DNA of 64,000 nt from Limnomonas spitsbergensis (Eukaryota; Chlorophyta; Chlorophyceae; Chlamydomonadales): positions 1,647,501 to 1,711,500 of the forward strand of contig JAYJMM010000086.1 in the NCBI GenBank assembly GCA_037349105.1, read 5' to 3'. A program made the position numbers and the translations under genes. The notes under the pieces are model-generated. The model made no database searches. It was not told the origin of the DNA and saw only the letters and a program-made list of their open reading frames with translations. This document shows, one piece after another, positions 62,901 through 64,000 of this stretch; position 1 is the first letter of the stretch; every line of letters starts with the position of its first letter.

Positions 62901-63977
62901 GAGTGAGACACCTGCGATGGAACGCCAACTGGATGAGGAGCGGCAGGCAACACACAAACAGCACCAGCTGGCAGCCACCATGCCATACCGAAGACATCGC
63001 CTCAAGACAGGCTATCCAGGTGAGTGAGACACTTGCAGAATAAAACCAAGTACGGTAGTTCAATACCGTTCTTCTTTATTCAGGTCTTCCCTACGTCCAG
63101 GAGGTGGAGAGCCTTCAGCCCTCAAGGAGATAGGTGGCAGGCCCCTCAGACATTGGAGCTGCCTATATATCTGGCTTCCGTACAGCTGACAGGAGAAGAG
63201 CCGTATGCTATGCCTGAACAAGGGGGTAAAGGCTGCAGTGCTGCACAGATGTGTGAGGCACCAACAGGAATCAGGCCTGTCTCCCCCCTGGACTCGCTAT
63301 CAGGTTACCACGCTGTTGACTGGATTGAGGCGGCCGGCCTGAAACATTGCTGCCACCGAGTCCCACCCGGCATCCATGTTGCTAGCAGGAGGGGAGCAGG
63401 GTCCCAAACTTTGGACAAAGGGGAAGCCTCCTTAATCCACGCTTGGCTTATCTATATCCATATTAAGCATTTAGCGTTTAGCAGCAGAGCCGGAGCTGAG
63501 ATATCCCACCTGGACATGGCTGGGAGGAAGGACACCATGAGGTCTAGCGTGGCCAGTAAGGTTTCGGCGCCGCTATACGTGCCTGGACGCAAAGCAAAAT
63601 GGCGGATGGAGCAGGCTGAAACAATGCCATCAGACAGATGGCACCCCCCCCCCCTGGTGCAAACATGCTAGGCCTCTCAAGTCGGATAGAGATTTACCTC
63701 ATACTATACACAAATGTAGGATTCTGTGTGTACAAGATCTGGAATCATCCACACTCCTGTACAAGATCTGGAATCCTCCACACTCCTGTACCAATGCCAA
63801 CAATAAATGTTGACCAGCCAGCAACCCTGCGCCTACTTTGATCCTGTCCCCGCTTGCCTACCCTGTGCGGTGCTGCTGAGACCCAGGCCACACCACACGC
63901 CCAGCACTTGGGCCGCTGCTTGGATGTAGCCAGTGAGGAGGGAGGGCGTGCTCACACATTGCAGCCCGGCCATGCAC
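55188..63977 (-). CDS. Gene Y: large helical (ARM/HEAT-like) protein, multi-exon, 5' end outside window
   Basis: Six exons on minus: 63,977-63,862; 63,011-62,753; 61,731-61,487; 58,647-58,221; 57,528 to about 57,213; 56,989 (or 56,987) to 55,188. All five joins keep one open frame, giving about 1,050 residues without the N-terminus. The protein is Leu/Ala/Cys-rich with successive amphipathic helices (VRSQALIGLSLLLARH, RASSLSCLWALLLG), as in ARM/HEAT solenoids; no named family is recognised. Exons 2 and 4 share a GGCQL-LF--CL-LL-Q module. The stop TAA is embedded in TGTAA, the green-algal poly(A) signal. Introns carry 88-, 76- and 75-bp minisatellites and a TTTAGGG tract. The 3' part is duplicated at 10,631-11,621. 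Confidence 0.65.
57213..57528 (-). CDS. Gene Y fifth visible exon
   Basis: Acceptor CTTGCAG at 57,529-57,535; donor either GTGCGTG (exon end 57,213) or GTGGGTG (exon end 57,237), both in phase 0. The AG from the previous exon plus G completes an Arg codon. Encodes CAEQLLLSSVDAISG and further helices. Confidence 0.6.
57529..58220. other. Gene Y intron 4-5
   Basis: No exon is seen. It contains two related CCCCCTGGGCAAGCAA stretches (near 57,776 and 57,944) and repeated GGAAGAGACA-AGCCC words (58,080-58,200). Confidence 0.55.
58221..58647 (-). CDS. Gene Y fourth visible exon
   Basis: Strong acceptor (CTACTCCCCCTCAG) and consensus donor (CAG/GTAAGC). 427 nt, open, ending HWVLEHSQELP. Contains the GGCQLALFERCLLLLMQ module, which resembles GGCQLVLFVCCLPLLIQ in the second exon. 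Confidence 0.7.
58684..59515. repeat. 74-75-bp G-tract minisatellite, 11 units, in gene Y intron 3-4
   Basis: CGGATGTTGGTGTGATATG recurs at 58,705, 58,780, 58,854 and onward to 59,462 (11 times). Each unit has a run of about 6-8 G on plus; one unit has 19 G (59,407-59,425). The array lies about 40 bp upstream of the fourth exon's splice acceptor on the gene Y strand. Confidence 0.95.
59516..60282. other. Gene Y intron 3-4, central part
   Basis: Unique sequence with a short TTGCAGTTCAGCTCAG-type repeat near 59,612-59,660. No conserved exon or RNA gene is seen. Confidence 0.5.
60283..60324 (+). repeat. Interstitial telomere-type tract (TTTAGGG)5 plus variant
   Basis: Five perfect TTTAGGG units (60,283-60,317), then TTCAGGG and a degenerate GTTTAGGG at 60,331. 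The tract is inside gene Y intron 3-4. The repeat is the plant/many-chlorophyte type, not the TTTTAGGG of C. reinhardtii. Confidence 0.95.
60401..61535 (-). repeat. 76-bp minisatellite, 15 units, each with a splice donor
   Basis: GCCGCTTCAAGG recurs every 76 bp from 60,434 to 61,498 (15 units). On the gene Y strand the first unit is the 3' end of exon 3 followed by the GTGAGT donor; every further unit repeats about 39 nt of exon end, the CTGGTGAGT donor and 37 nt of intron. Plus-strand frames of 453 and 347 codons across the array exist because the 76-bp unit lacks stops in all three frames; they are not credible genes. Confidence 0.95.
61487..61731 (-). CDS. Gene Y third visible exon
   Basis: Acceptor CCCTGCACACAG. 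The donor GCTG/GTGAGTAG lies within the first minisatellite unit. This donor gives the right phase for the next exon (G plus GA), whereas the earlier GTGAGG at 61,531 would create a stop at the join. Encodes AWHLLLLLFPDSEHDRQAW and ends LEAATPAG. Confidence 0.65.
61732..62149. other. Gene Y intron 2-3, 3' part
   Basis: Contains a short GGTGTGAAGGTGTGAA repeat (61,743-61,786) and CCCTAAACCC / CCCTAAAT words near 61,980-62,001, possibly a telomere-like remnant. No exon is seen. Confidence 0.5.
62150..62785 (-). repeat. 88-bp minisatellite, 7 units, overlapping a gene Y exon end
   Basis: CCGGTATTTGAA or a close variant recurs at 62,175, 62,263, 62,351, 62,439, 62,527, 62,615 and 62,703, exactly 88 bp apart. 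On minus each unit contains CTCATCAG/GTGGGGCC. The donor proposed for the second exon is the one in the first unit read on the gene strand. Confidence 0.95.
62753..63011 (-). CDS. Gene Y second visible exon
   Basis: Open 259 nt; phases fit both neighbours (G plus CC at the start, AG plus C at the end). A ~116-bp internal duplication repeats TCTCACTCACCTGGA-AGCC. Encodes WHGGCQLVLFVCCLPLLIQ and LMEALSSVCSLMGWADCLAG. The acceptor (ACCTGGATAG) is weaker than the others, so the start is less certain. Confidence 0.5.
63012..63861. other. Gene Y intron 1-2
   Basis: A 215-codon plus-strand ORF (63,024-63,671) lies antisense within the intron; it shows no domain and I do not call it a gene. Two AAGATCTGGAATC-TCC-CACTCCTGTAC units are tandem at 63,733-63,790. 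Confidence 0.45.
63862..63977 (-). CDS. Gene Y first visible exon
   Basis: A clean 116-nt exon with acceptor TTGTTCCAG and donor ACAGG/GTAGGCAAG. Encodes helical LLTGYIQAAAQVLGVWCGLG and leaves one base that pairs with the next exon to give Ala. Earlier exons lie beyond 64,000. Confidence 0.6.
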
Positions 63978-64000
63978 CTGGAACAAGTGCGTCGCATCAG

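Noticed and set aside
62886..62906. A 21-nt intron in gene Y exon 2 (GTGTCTC to ACCTGGACAG)
   Set aside because: It is too short for splicing, and the frame is open straight through, so the exon is read as continuous.
63024..63671. 215-codon plus-strand ORF
   Set aside because: It lies antisense in a gene Y intron bounded by two exons that join in frame; no domain or conserved copy supports it.

Overview
The window is eukaryotic nuclear DNA, most likely from a chlorophyte green alga of the Chlamydomonas/Volvox type. The evidence is GC-rich exons with standard GT-AG introns, a TGTAA motif overlapping a stop codon (the usual green-algal poly(A) signal), a short TTTAGGG telomere-type tract, long CAG/CTG tracts, many minisatellites, and LINE and Tc1/mariner-type transposon remains. 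There is no sign of prokaryotic gene organisation. I could not search databases, so the host assignment is an inference.

Two host genes anchor the region. Gene Y (minus strand, 63,977 to 55,188, open at its 5' end beyond the window) has at least six exons; the reading frame stays open across all five proposed joins. It encodes a large helical, ARM/HEAT-like protein of unknown family. Gene X has three recognisable exons (A, B, C) that also join in frame. It encodes a Ser/Pro-rich protein with clustered S/T-P sites, an RKKLF motif and a basic nuclear-localisation-like patch. Genes X and Y converge at 50-55 kb with a decayed LINE between them.

Most of the window is rearranged copies of this locus. 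Copy III (about 56,181 down to 40,730, minus) is continuous with intact gene Y and looks ancestral. Copy I (10,631 to about 27,000, plus) is its reverse complement. Copy II (40,622 down to 31,150, minus) is a reverse complement of 14,072-24,471, so copies I and II form an inverted repeat with roughly 10-kb arms and a 6.7-kb spacer. The centre of that structure is present again at 102-9,883. There it ends in a tight fold-back (9,145-10,625, 22-bp loop) fused to a truncated gene Y.

The spacer carries a decayed element of unknown type (acidic decapeptide ORF, Lys-rich ORF, two larger ORFs) and a Tc1/mariner-type transposase with one in-frame TGA. About 1 kb of direct repeat flanks the transposase on each side. 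A short element with a GGAC array and a hairpin-rich, A-ended terminus occurs in full-length and truncated forms, like a SINE.

Four minisatellites (86, 88, 76 and 75 bp) sit on gene ends. Two carry a splice-donor sequence in every unit, and one begins in the last codons and stop codon of gene X. Gene X intron A-B holds a (CTG)n tract of different length and internal structure in each copy.
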